Program-made: the position numbers and the translations under genes
The notes under the pieces: generated by a model
Told to the model about the DNA's origin: nothing
The model's database searches: none
The model's input: the letters and a program-made list of their open reading frames with translations, nothing else
Shown: piece after piece, positions 14,706 to 22,564 of the stretch
Numbering within the stretch: position 1 is the stretch's first letter
Layout of the letters: every line of letters starts with the position of its first letter
Assembly: GCA_964625905.1 (NCBI GenBank)
Contig: CAZVBS010000007.1
Coordinates: forward strand, 1-32,405
Direction: 5' to 3'
Origin: JABMNX01 sp964625905
GTDB taxonomy: Bacteria; Patescibacteriota; Minisyncoccia; Phycocordibacterales; JABMNX01
Length of the DNA stretch: 32,405 nt

Positions 14706-15173
14706 ATGAAGACATTATTTATTGTAGTAGTGCTTGTATTAGCATCATTTATATTAAGCGGTTCTCCGTTTATATCTCCAAATGATCCAGTTAACGATAT
14801 ATTTGAAACTGAATTAAGATCATTCTATTTTAAATCTACTTCAATAGAAGTTGCTATTGCTGATAATCAAAAAACACGCAGAACAGGATTATCAAACCTT
14901 GAATATCTACCTCAAGAGCGCGGACTACTTTTTGTTTTTGATAATAGTGATACATACGGAATATGGATGAAAGATATGAATTTTCCTATCGACATCATAT
15001 GGCTTGATAAATATCTTAATGTTGTAGATATTCATGAAAATATTTCTAAGGACACATACCCTACATCTTTTTATCCTAAGGCTCCAGTAATGTTTATTTT
15101 GGAGGTTAATACAGGATTCTCTTCAAAATATAATGTTGAAATTGGAGATATTTATTCTCTAGACTCTTTTTAA
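14706..15173 (+). CDS. DUF192 family protein, membrane-anchored or secreted
   Basis: A 155-residue member of the DUF192 family, of unknown biochemical role. An N-terminal hydrophobic segment (about 3-18, ending near LSG) is a signal peptide or anchor. The family domain follows: IEVAIADNQKTRRTGLSNLE, ERGLLFVFDNSDTYGIWMKD (the conserved MKNM-like core, here MKDMNFPIDIIWLD) and MFILEVNTGFSSK. Length is normal. It is monocistronic. Confidence 0.93.
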   Translation: MKTLFIVVVLVLASFILSGSPFISPNDPVNDIFETELRSFYFKSTSIEVAIADNQKTRRTGLSNLEYLPQERGLLFVFDNSDTYGIWMKDMNFPIDIIWLDKYLNVVDIHENISKDTYPTSFYPKAPVMFILEVNTGFSSKYNVEIGDIYSLDSF

Positions 15174-15250
15174 ATACTTAAATACAGCCTCCTTTTAAAA
15201 CGTAGTATTGACCGTAATTTCTTTCTATCTTATGGTGTTTTTTTCAACAC

Positions 15251-15300
15251 TTTTCCACAGAAAATTAACAATTAATAGATGTACAATAGATTAACAATTA
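15251..15300 (+). promoter_or_regulatory. Repeats in the nrdJ upstream region
   Basis: ATTAACAATTA occurs twice, at 15264-15274 and 15290-15300, 26 bases apart. TTTTCCACA (15251-15259) differs from a DnaA box (TTATCCACA) by one base. No NrdR-box pair is recognisable. These may be control sites, but that is only inferred from their position 31-80 bases before nrdJ. Confidence 0.35.
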
Positions 15301-15330
15301 TTAAAAACTCTAATACTTAAGAATCTAATC

Positions 15331-17724
15331 ATGCGTAATGTAGGAAAACAGGCGAAAGCCCGAGTTAAGATTGACGACCTTATTAATTCTGAAGTTGATA
15401 TGAAAAGTACAGTTAAAATAAAAGGAACTGATTACAAAAAATTTATACCAAAAATACAGAAGCGAGATGGAAGGATTGTTTCTTTTGATTTTAATAAAGT
15501 AACACAAGCTATACATAAAGCGATGATTGCAGGTTCTGAAGGGTCAGAAGAAGAGGCTACAATGGTTGCGCATCAAGTAGCTGCAGATATGGTTCGTATT
15601 GCAAGAAAGTATAAAAACTTTATGCCAACTGTAGAAGGATGTCAGGACGAAGTTGAGCGACAATTAATACTTTCTGACTATGTTGTAACTGCAAAATCAT
15701 ACATTTTGTATCGAGCAGGGAGAGCAAAGTTACGATATCTTGGTGTTGTTGTTTCAGAAAAAGTTAAAGAGCTTTCTGAAAATAGTGCAAAATATTTTAA
15801 GGGAAATGAATTAGGATATTTTGTGTATCTTCGTTCATACTCAAGATGGATAAAAGAAGAAGGAAGAAGAGAGACTTGGATTGAGACAGTGGACAGATAT
15901 CTTTCTTTTATGAAAGAAAATATCGGAAACAAACTTTCAACTAAAGAATATTCTGAATTACGTGAAGCAATTTTAAATCATGAAGTAATGCCATCTATGC
16001 GCATGATGCAGTTTGCTGGAGATCCAGCACGAAGATGTAATGTCACTGGATATAATTGTTCCTATATTGCTCCATCAAAGATTGGAGATTTTGCAGAAAT
16101 ACTTTACTTGTCTTCTAAAGGAGCAGGGGTTGGATACAGTGTAGAGAGTTGGAATATTGGAAAGCTTCCACAAATAAAACCGCAGACTGGAAAGATTATT
16201 GCAGACTTTGTTGTACCAGATTCTGCAGAAGGGTGGGCTGATTCACTTACACATGGTCTAGAGACTTGGTTTAATGGTAAAGATGTTAAGTTTGACTATT
16301 CAAAAGTCCGGCCAGCTGGAGCTCGACTAAAGACTATGGGAGGTAAAGCATCTGGTCCTGACCCATTAATGCAATTACTTGATTTTACTCGAGAAAGAAT
16401 ACTGTCTAGACAAGGACGACGACTTCGCAATATAGATGCACACGACATTATATGTAAGATAGGAGAGGCTATTGTCTCTGGTGGAGTGCGTCGTTCAGCC
16501 ATGATTTCACTTTCAGATTTAGACGATAATGAAGTACGTGATGCTAAATCAGGGCAATTCTGGCTTACTGACCCACAACGAACTCTTGCTAACAACTCTG
16601 CTGTATATGAAGAAAAGCCATCAAACTTAGAGTTTATGGAAGAATGGTATTCACTTATGAAAGCTAAGACGGGAGAGCGGGGTATATTTAACCGAGGTAG
16701 TTTAATTAATCAGTTACCAGAACGTCGTATTGATTACTTAAAAAAGAAATATAAAAATAATCCAGATGAAGGTGGACGGTACGGTATCAACAGGCTTGGA
16801 GTGAATCCTTGTGGTGAGATTATTCTACAATCAAAACAATTTTGTAATCTATCAGAGGTTATTTGTAGAGCAAATGATACTGAAAAGACTTTAATGAGAA
16901 AAGTTCGTTTAGCTGCCATCTTAGGAACATACCAGTCAACACTAACTGATTTTAAATATCTTTCAAAAGAATGGAAAGAAAACTGTGAAGCAGAGAGACT
17001 ACTAGGAGTGTCTCTAACAGGACAGTGGGATTCTAAAGCAGTTCGTGAAGATGTTGTGTTAAAGAAACTAAAAGCTGAAGCAGTTAAAGTAAATCAAAAG
17101 TATGCAAAGAGGTTTGGAATCAATCAGTCAAGCGCTGTTACATGTGTAAAACCTTCAGGTACAGTATCACAAACAGTAAACTGTGCTTCAGGAATGCATC
17201 CTCGACACTCTCCGTACTACATTAGACGAATTCGTATTTCTTCAACAGACTCACTATTTAAGATGCTTCGTGATCAAGGTGTACCTAGTCATCCAGAAGT
17301 TGGACAGTCTCTAGATACTGCAAATACGTTTGTACTTGAGTTTCCAGTAAAATCGCCAAAAGGAGTTGTATTTAAAAATGATATTACAGCACTTGACCAG
17401 CTTGCACATTGGAAGATTGTAAAAGAACATTATACTGAACATAACCCTTCAACAACTATTTCTGTCGGAGACAATGAGTGGATTGCTGTTGCAGATTGGG
17501 TATATGAGAATTGGAATATTATTGGTGGGCTTTCATTTCTACCACGAAGTAGTCATGTATATCAACTTGCACCGTATGAAGAAATTTCAAAGGAACAGTA
17601 CGAAGAAATGGTAAAGAAATTTAAGGATGTTGATTACTCAAAGCTTATGACATATGAACTTCAAGACGAGACAGAAATGAAAAAAGAGTTAGCATGTGCT
17701 GGTGGTACATGTGAGATAGATTAA
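15331..17724 (+). CDS. nrdJ: Adenosylcobalamin-dependent ribonucleoside-triphosphate reductase (class II)
   Basis: Class II reductase that converts ribonucleoside triphosphates to dNTPs using an adenosylcobalamin radical. The 797-residue protein has an N-terminal ATP-cone (IQKRDGRIVSFDFNKVTQAI, about 42-61), the first redox cysteine region RRCNVTGYNCSYI, the thiyl-radical Cys in GVNPCGEI (about 490-497), FCNLSEV, and the C-terminal redox pair CAGGTC (C789 and C794). The single-chain organisation resembles the Lactobacillus RTPR type. It stands alone. No cobalamin synthesis gene is seen, so the cofactor may be taken up from outside, which is an inference. M24 is an alternative start. Confidence 0.93.
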   Translation: MRNVGKQAKARVKIDDLINSEVDMKSTVKIKGTDYKKFIPKIQKRDGRIVSFDFNKVTQAIHKAMIAGSEGSEEEATMVAHQVAADMVRIARKYKNFMPTVEGCQDEVERQLILSDYVVTAKSYILYRAGRAKLRYLGVVVSEKVKELSENSAKYFKGNELGYFVYLRSYSRWIKEEGRRETWIETVDRYLSFMKENIGNKLSTKEYSELREAILNHEVMPSMRMMQFAGDPARRCNVTGYNCSYIAPSKIGDFAEILYLSSKGAGVGYSVESWNIGKLPQIKPQTGKIIADFVVPDSAEGWADSLTHGLETWFNGKDVKFDYSKVRPAGARLKTMGGKASGPDPLMQLLDFTRERILSRQGRRLRNIDAHDIICKIGEAIVSGGVRRSAMISLSDLDDNEVRDAKSGQFWLTDPQRTLANNSAVYEEKPSNLEFMEEWYSLMKAKTGERGIFNRGSLINQLPERRIDYLKKKYKNNPDEGGRYGINRLGVNPCGEIILQSKQFCNLSEVICRANDTEKTLMRKVRLAAILGTYQSTLTDFKYLSKEWKENCEAERLLGVSLTGQWDSKAVREDVVLKKLKAEAVKVNQKYAKRFGINQSSAVTCVKPSGTVSQTVNCASGMHPRHSPYYIRRIRISSTDSLFKMLRDQGVPSHPEVGQSLDTANTFVLEFPVKSPKGVVFKNDITALDQLAHWKIVKEHYTEHNPSTTISVGDNEWIAVADWVYENWNIIGGLSFLPRSSHVYQLAPYEEISKEQYEEMVKKFKDVDYSKLMTYELQDETEMKKELACAGGTCEID

Positions 17725-17768
17725 TTTAAGATTTATTATTAAAAATATAATAAGCTTAGCTTCAGTAC

Positions 17769-17806
17769 AAGCAACAAAAGCCCTTAATATGGGGCTTTTG
17801 TTGCTT
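17769..17806 (+). terminator. nrdJ terminator
   Basis: AAGCAACAAAAGCCC (17769-17783) pairs exactly with GGGCTTTTGTTGCTT (17792-17806) around an eight-base loop. Confidence 0.75.
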
Positions 17807-17837
17807 AAGTAGTCTAGTATAGATATGGCTTTTATGG

Positions 17838-17843
17838 TATAAT
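17838..17843 (+). promoter_or_regulatory. rnpB -10 box
   Basis: A perfect TATAAT ends six bases before the first base of the RNase P RNA P1 helix, the correct distance for a transcription start. Confidence 0.65.
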
Positions 17844-17849
17844 TTATCT

Positions 17850-18264
17850 ACTTGTATTGGGCAGTTGCGCTTATATATTATTTACTTTTGTAAATTATAT
17901 TAGTGAGGAAAGTCCGAACATTCACCAAGTATCAGCAATGGTGCTTGGTAGCAGGGTAGCGGGTAATGCCCGTCGTACGCAAGTATAGAGGTGCGAGCAG
18001 AGACGTCTTGATGTGAAAACTGAAAGACGCCATACGAATAATTTATTACTCGTGTGGTGAGTCTTCGAAATAGTTTAGAGTTTACTCTGAGCGAAGTCGA
18101 AGAGTGAAACGGCTAAATCCTTACTTGAATGCAAGGCCGTACCGAGTACAATTATAGTACTCGGAGTGCCGCAAGAGGTTATTGGTAACAATAACCCTAG
18201 ATAAATAACTGTCGCCGAAGCATTATATAGTGTTAGGTACAGAATTCGGCTTATAGGTACAAGT
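17850..18264 (+). ncRNA. rnpB: RNase P RNA
   Basis: Catalytic RNA that trims tRNA 5' leaders. The conserved region I motif GAGGAAAGTCCG is at 17905-17916 and region V, ACAGAATTCGGCTTA, at 18239-18253; together they form P4. The ends pair as P1: ACTTGTA (17850-17856) with TACAAGT (18258-18264). The length of about 415 bases is normal for the bacterial A type. It has its own promoter and a hairpin terminator just downstream. Confidence 0.95.
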
Positions 18265-18272
18265 TATATAAA

Positions 18273-18308
18273 ATGGAAACAGTCTCGTTTATTCGGGGCT
18301 GTTTTCAT
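18273..18308 (+). terminator. rnpB terminator-like hairpin
   Basis: ATGGAAACAG (18273-18282) pairs with CTGTTTTCAT (18299-18308) with one G:U pair. The ATG in this arm is not the start of the next gene. Confidence 0.5.
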
Positions 18309-18350
18309 CTTGTATACAATGCAATGTTACCAAGATGCAGAAGTATTTGT

Positions 18351-18356
18351 TATAAT
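18351..18356 (+). promoter_or_regulatory. Putative -10 box for the ligase/TPR-murJ operon
   Basis: A perfect TATAAT lies 33 bases before the chosen ATG (18390). A second TATAAT at 18381-18386 is too close to the ATG unless the start is internal. Confidence 0.45.
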
Positions 18357-18389
18357 ATATACATTATTTTTTCACAACATTATAATAGT

Positions 18390-20732
18390 ATGACTAACAA
18401 TAAATTAGATTCTATTAGTTTAGGTATTATTTCAGTAGTTGTATTTTTAGTACCTATTTTCTTTATACCAATAATATTTATACCGTTACAAGAAACTAAG
18501 ACAATTTTGCTTGTTGCAGGAGTACTCATTGCTGTAATTTTATGGACTATTGCACGCTTAAAAGAAGATAGTGTAACTATTCCTAATGAGAAGTTTATTA
18601 TACCGCTTATACTTTTACCGTTTATTGCTCTCCTTTCTTCATTTTTTTCAGGTGATATTTCTAATTCATTAGTAGGACAAGGTATAGAAACAGATACAGT
18701 ATTAATCTCTTTTGTTTTAACATTAGGTTTTCTTATAGGAATGTATTTATTTAAAACTAGAACTAGTGTTAATAGATTGTACTTGTTAATTGCAGTATCA
18801 GCTCTAATTTTATCTTTATATCAAATATTAAAACTATTGATTGGTGGTGATTTCTTGTCATTTAATTTATTTATAGGAAATACTGCAAATCTTTTAGGTA
18901 AGTGGAACGATATGGCTATTTTTGCTGGTCTTGCTACACTACTTTCTTATATAACTATTAGTATGCTTAAACCAAAAGGGTTTTTAAGACTGTTTTGGTA
19001 CACTGTTTTCGTTGCTTCTATTAGTATACTTGCAGTTGTTAATCTTTTCATGATATGGATTGTATTGGGCGTTATTACTCTCATTATCTCACTACTAGCA
19101 TTTACAAATAATAAATTTTCTAAAGATTCGATTGAAGAAGATAGTACAAATCCTACTTATAGAAATAAAATTCCTGGATTGGCATTATTCATATTAGTAG
19201 TATCTATCCTTTTCATTTTTGCAGGTTCTAGTTTTGAGAAATTTATAAACAATCAATTTGGAATCTCGCAGATAGAAGCACGTCCTTCTTGGCAGAGTAC
19301 ATTAACACTTACCAAAGAAGTTTATTCGGACAGAATTATATTTGGTGCTGGTCCAAACAATTTTACAAAAGAGTGGCTTAAATATAAACCTGAAAGTATA
19401 AACAGTACAGTGTTTTGGAATGTTGATTTTCCATCTGGTGTCGGAATAATACCAACATTATTCATTACTCATGGGATATTTAGTACTATATTATGGCTAG
19501 TATTTATGGTTCTATTTTTATTGGCTGGTATGCGGACACTTATTAAGAATAATTTAACTACATTTGATAATTACTTAGCCACAGCTTCATTTTTCTCAGC
19601 AGTATTTTTGTGGACGTTGTCTATACTCTATATTCCTAGTCTAATATTGTTCTTCTTCGCTTTCTTGTTTTCAGGTATATTTGTTGCTGTAGGTATCCAA
19701 TCTGGAACAATAAAACAAAAAAAGCTTATATTTAAGGAAAATCTGAGAACCAGTTTACTTGGTGTATGGTTATTACTTATCTTCCTTGTTATTTTATCTA
19801 CGAGCCTTTTCTTTGCTGTTAAGAAATTTACATCAATTGTGTATATATATAAGGCAAGTGTAGAAATAAATATAAATGGTGATATAGATAAGACTGAAGA
19901 ACAGATAAATAAAGCGATTTTATTTAACAAAAGTGATTTTGTATATAGAACATACACAGAATTGTTGATATTTAAAATAATTAATATTATAAACAATGTA
20001 GAAGCTACAACAGAGGTACAAAAACAATTCCAGTCTATTTTATCTCAAGCTATAAGTACAGCTAATTTAGCTATCTCTTTAGACGATCGAAATTACAATA
20101 ATTGGATTATGTTAGGTAGAGTGTATGAAACAATTATACCTATTAGAGTTGAAGGTGCTTATAATAAGGCTAAGGTTTCTTACGAGAAAGCACTTTCATT
20201 AAATCCAAAGAGTCCAGAAGTAGCGCTTAGCTTGGCACGTATAGATGTATTAAATGGAAATAATGAAACAGCTAGACAGCGTATAACAGACACTCTACTA
20301 ATAAAAAATGACTATATAGGTGCTATATATCTACTTTCTCAGATTGAGATAAATGAAGGCAATGTGCCAGAAGCTATAAAAACTGTTGAGGTAGCTTCTT
20401 TACTTACTCCACGAAACCCATTAATATTTTTTCAACTAGGTATACTTAAATATTCAGAAGAAGATTATAAAGGTTCTATTATCGCACTTGAGAGAGCTGT
20501 AATATTAGATAATCAATACTCTAATGCTAGATATTTCCTTGGACTCTCTTATTACAAATTAGATATGATAAAAAAGGCTATTGATCAATTTAGTGTTGTA
20601 AGTAGTCTTAATCCAGACAATGTTGAGGTTATGGTAATACTTAATAATCTTAAAGTAGGCCGTGCACCATTTGAAGCTCCGAGTACATCAGATGATCCTA
20701 TTAAAGAGCTTGAGTTACCTATAGAGGAATAA
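18390..20732 (+). CDS. O-antigen ligase family membrane protein with C-terminal TPR repeats
   Basis: A 780-residue polytopic membrane protein. The N-terminal two-thirds has about 12 hydrophobic helices and a Wzy_C/O-antigen-ligase-type loop (WQSTLTLTKEVY, GAGPNNF, YKPESIN). The last ~250 residues form tetratricopeptide repeats (YEKALSLNPKSPEVALSLAR, ALERAVILDNQYSNARYFLG, IDQFSVVSSLNPDNVEVMV). Wzy_C proteins join or polymerise glycans on a lipid carrier outside the membrane, so a role in surface polysaccharide or glycoprotein assembly is likely. The frame is open from 18273, but ATG 18390 (MTNNKLDS) is chosen because the upstream part overlaps the rnpB terminator and lies before the promoter. 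The murJ start follows one base after the stop. Confidence 0.85.
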   Translation: MTNNKLDSISLGIISVVVFLVPIFFIPIIFIPLQETKTILLVAGVLIAVILWTIARLKEDSVTIPNEKFIIPLILLPFIALLSSFFSGDISNSLVGQGIETDTVLISFVLTLGFLIGMYLFKTRTSVNRLYLLIAVSALILSLYQILKLLIGGDFLSFNLFIGNTANLLGKWNDMAIFAGLATLLSYITISMLKPKGFLRLFWYTVFVASISILAVVNLFMIWIVLGVITLIISLLAFTNNKFSKDSIEEDSTNPTYRNKIPGLALFILVVSILFIFAGSSFEKFINNQFGISQIEARPSWQSTLTLTKEVYSDRIIFGAGPNNFTKEWLKYKPESINSTVFWNVDFPSGVGIIPTLFITHGIFSTILWLVFMVLFLLAGMRTLIKNNLTTFDNYLATASFFSAVFLWTLSILYIPSLILFFFAFLFSGIFVAVGIQSGTIKQKKLIFKENLRTSLLGVWLLLIFLVILSTSLFFAVKKFTSIVYIYKASVEININGDIDKTEEQINKAILFNKSDFVYRTYTELLIFKIINIINNVEATTEVQKQFQSILSQAISTANLAISLDDRNYNNWIMLGRVYETIIPIRVEGAYNKAKVSYEKALSLNPKSPEVALSLARIDVLNGNNETARQRITDTLLIKNDYIGAIYLLSQIEINEGNVPEAIKTVEVASLLTPRNPLIFFQLGILKYSEEDYKGSIIALERAVILDNQYSNARYFLGLSYYKLDMIKKAIDQFSVVSSLNPDNVEVMVILNNLKVGRAPFEAPSTSDDPIKELELPIEE

Positions 20733-20733
20733 C

Positions 20734-21228
20734 ATGGTTAAGCGGTTACTTTCTCTCTTACATAGAGAAATACAAGGTCTACATGAAGCAGCATATTTTT
20801 TAGGTCTCTTTGCATTATTTTCTGCAATATTGGCACTTGTTCGTGATAGACTACTTGCGCATTATTTTGGTGCAGGAGAGATACTAGATGTCTATTATGC
20901 AGCATTTCGCATACCAGACATTATATTCGTATCTATTGCTTCTATGGTTTCTATATATGTTTTGATTCCGTTTCTTAGTAAGACGCAAGATAATGAGGAG
21001 GAACAAAGACGTTTTATTGGACATACTATTTCTGCATTCTTCTTTTTCATTAGTGCTGTTAGTGTTGTACTATTTTTCCTTGTGCCTTATATAACACCAT
21101 TCCTTTTTCCTGGGATTGTAGAATCGGAACATTTTGATTCACTTATTATCTTAACAAGAATCTTACTTCTTCAACCAATACTACTTGGGGTATCAAATAT
21201 TTTTGCAAGTATCACCCAAGTATACTGA
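20734..21228 (+). CDS. murJ: Lipid II flippase MurJ, N-terminal part (ends at in-frame TGA)
   Basis: First 164 codons of MurJ/MviN, the flippase that carries the peptidoglycan precursor lipid II across the inner membrane. The start region LLSLLHREIQGLHEAAYFLG, ALVRDRLLAHYFGAGEILD and YAAFRIPDIIF is typical. A weak GAGG precedes the ATG, one of very few Shine-Dalgarno-like sites in the window. The reading frame hits TGA (21226-21228) in the middle of the conserved stretch TQVY-stop-RFILYGIAP and then continues in the same frame to 22410. The break is thus a single codon, not a deletion. It may be a nonsense mutation, a strain variant, a sequencing error or readthrough. Confidence 0.85.
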   Translation: MVKRLLSLLHREIQGLHEAAYFLGLFALFSAILALVRDRLLAHYFGAGEILDVYYAAFRIPDIIFVSIASMVSIYVLIPFLSKTQDNEEEQRRFIGHTISAFFFFISAVSVVLFFLVPYITPFLFPGIVESEHFDSLIILTRILLLQPILLGVSNIFASITQVY

Positions 21229-22410
21229 AGATTTATCTTGTATGGTATTGCACCTCTTTTATATAATATAGGTATTATATTTGGGGTTCTATTTTTATAC
21301 CCAAGATTCGGTATTATGGGGCTTGGTTACGGGGTTATTTTAGGTGCATTGTTGCATGTCGGTATACAAATACCATTTATAACAGCAAGAAAGTTTCTAT
21401 CTAAGATAACAGTACGTTTTAATTTCAGTGAATTAAAAGAAATAGTAACGCTATCGTTACCTAGAACACTCGCGTTATTTTCTCAACATATTGCATTACT
21501 TGTTTTAATAGGTCTTGCTTCCATGATGGCAGAAGGTTCTATTTCTGTATTTAGTTTTTCTTTTAATCTGCAAGCTGTACCACTATCAATAATTGGAGCG
21601 AGTTATTCAGTTGCTGCGTTTCCAACACTTGCTAGATTATTCTCAAAAGGAGATATGGACGAGTTTGTTCAACATGTATTAGTTGCAGCACGACACATAG
21701 TGTTTTGGTCTACTCCTATTGTAGTTTTGTTTATAGTCTTGCGTGCGCAGATAGTTCGAGTAGTACTTGGTTCTGGTGCATTTGACTGGACTGATACAAG
21801 ATTAACAGCGGCACTTTTTGCTCTTTTTGTGACTTCCTTAATCGCACAAGGTTTAGTGCTTTTGTTTATTCGAGGGTATTATGCTGTTGGTAAAACAAAA
21901 TTACCACTTATTGTTAATGTATGTTCATCTGTGTTAACGGTATCTCTTGCTTTTATATTTATTGAATTATTTCGTTCTGTTCCAACGTGGCAGAACTTTT
22001 TTGAAATGATTTTGAAAGTAGAAGGTATCCAAGGAACAGAAATACTTATGTTACCGCTAGCATTTTCTATAAGTATGATTATAAATGCAGGAGTGTTTTG
22101 GTATCTTTTCCAGAAAGACGCTCGTGAGTTTTCACGTCCGATCTTGCGTGTATTTTTTGAGATATTATCTGCATCAGTTATAATGGGGTTTATAACACAT
22201 CAATTTTTGAATCTATTTGATAATGTCTTTGATATAAACACTTTTTGGGGTATATTTGCTCAAGGATTTTTATCAGGTATTTTAGGTATAATAGCTGGAA
22301 TAACACTACTTATAATACTTGATAATCAAGAGATAAAAGAGATTAGACGTTCGTTATTGCGTAGGTTTTGGAGGAGTCCGATCATTGGCGGGGAGAGTTC
22401 AGAACTCTAA
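21229..22410 (+). CDS. murJ: Lipid II flippase MurJ, C-terminal part (same frame after the TGA)
   Basis: The remaining 393 codons of murJ, directly in frame with the first part. It contains the family-typical LYGIAPLLYNIGIIFG, RFGIMGLGYGVILGALLH, LPRTLALFSQHIALL and GASYSVAAFPTLARLFSKGD segments and the remaining membrane helices. Together the two parts make about 558 codons, slightly longer than a normal MurJ. A separate start at TTG 21238 is conceivable but has no Shine-Dalgarno and would give half of an integral transporter. The gene ends in a short inverted repeat (AGAGTTC-A-GAACTCT, 22394-22408). Confidence 0.85.
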   Translation, partial: RFILYGIAPLLYNIGIIFGVLFLYPRFGIMGLGYGVILGALLHVGIQIPFITARKFLSKITVRFNFSELKEIVTLSLPRTLALFSQHIALLVLIGLASMMAEGSISVFSFSFNLQAVPLSIIGASYSVAAFPTLARLFSKGDMDEFVQHVLVAARHIVFWSTPIVVLFIVLRAQIVRVVLGSGAFDWTDTRLTAALFALFVTSLIAQGLVLLFIRGYYAVGKTKLPLIVNVCSSVLTVSLAFIFIELFRSVPTWQNFFEMILKVEGIQGTEILMLPLAFSISMIINAGVFWYLFQKDAREFSRPILRVFFEILSASVIMGFITHQFLNLFDNVFDINTFWGIFAQGFLSGILGIIAGITLLIILDNQEIKEIRRSLLRRFWRSPIIGGESSEL

Positions 22411-22533
22411 TAAGACAGATATACTCGGCACATTTCTTCGTTACTACGTAGAAAATATCAGTCATCATATGTACATATGGTTCCTTCTATTTTCTACTTG
22501 CGCCTCGAACTTCACCTAAGTATATCTGTCTTA
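22411..22533 (+). repeat. Structured dispersed element, copy 2 (unrecognised)
   Basis: Perfect 15-base inverted ends, TAAGACAGATATACT (22411-22425) and 22519-22533, enclose the core GGCACATTTCTTCGTTACTA and onwards that matches the element at 4381-4456. Inside, CGTAGAAAATA pairs with TATTTTCTAC and CATATGTACATATG is a perfect palindrome. The end arms differ in sequence from those of copy 1, yet both copies keep them complementary. It starts right after the murJ stop. Confidence 0.7.
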
Positions 22534-22564
22534 AAGAAGTAAAACTATCTATTCAAGAACTAAA

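Noticed and set aside
18273..18389. Longer N terminus for the ligase/TPR protein
   Set aside because: It would begin inside the rnpB terminator hairpin and before the -10 box; the added residues are Cys- and Tyr-rich and unlike the rest.
20734..22410. UGA read as glycine (code 25)
   Set aside because: All other long genes are free of in-frame TGA, and the antitoxin gene uses TGA as a stop overlapping the toxin ATG.
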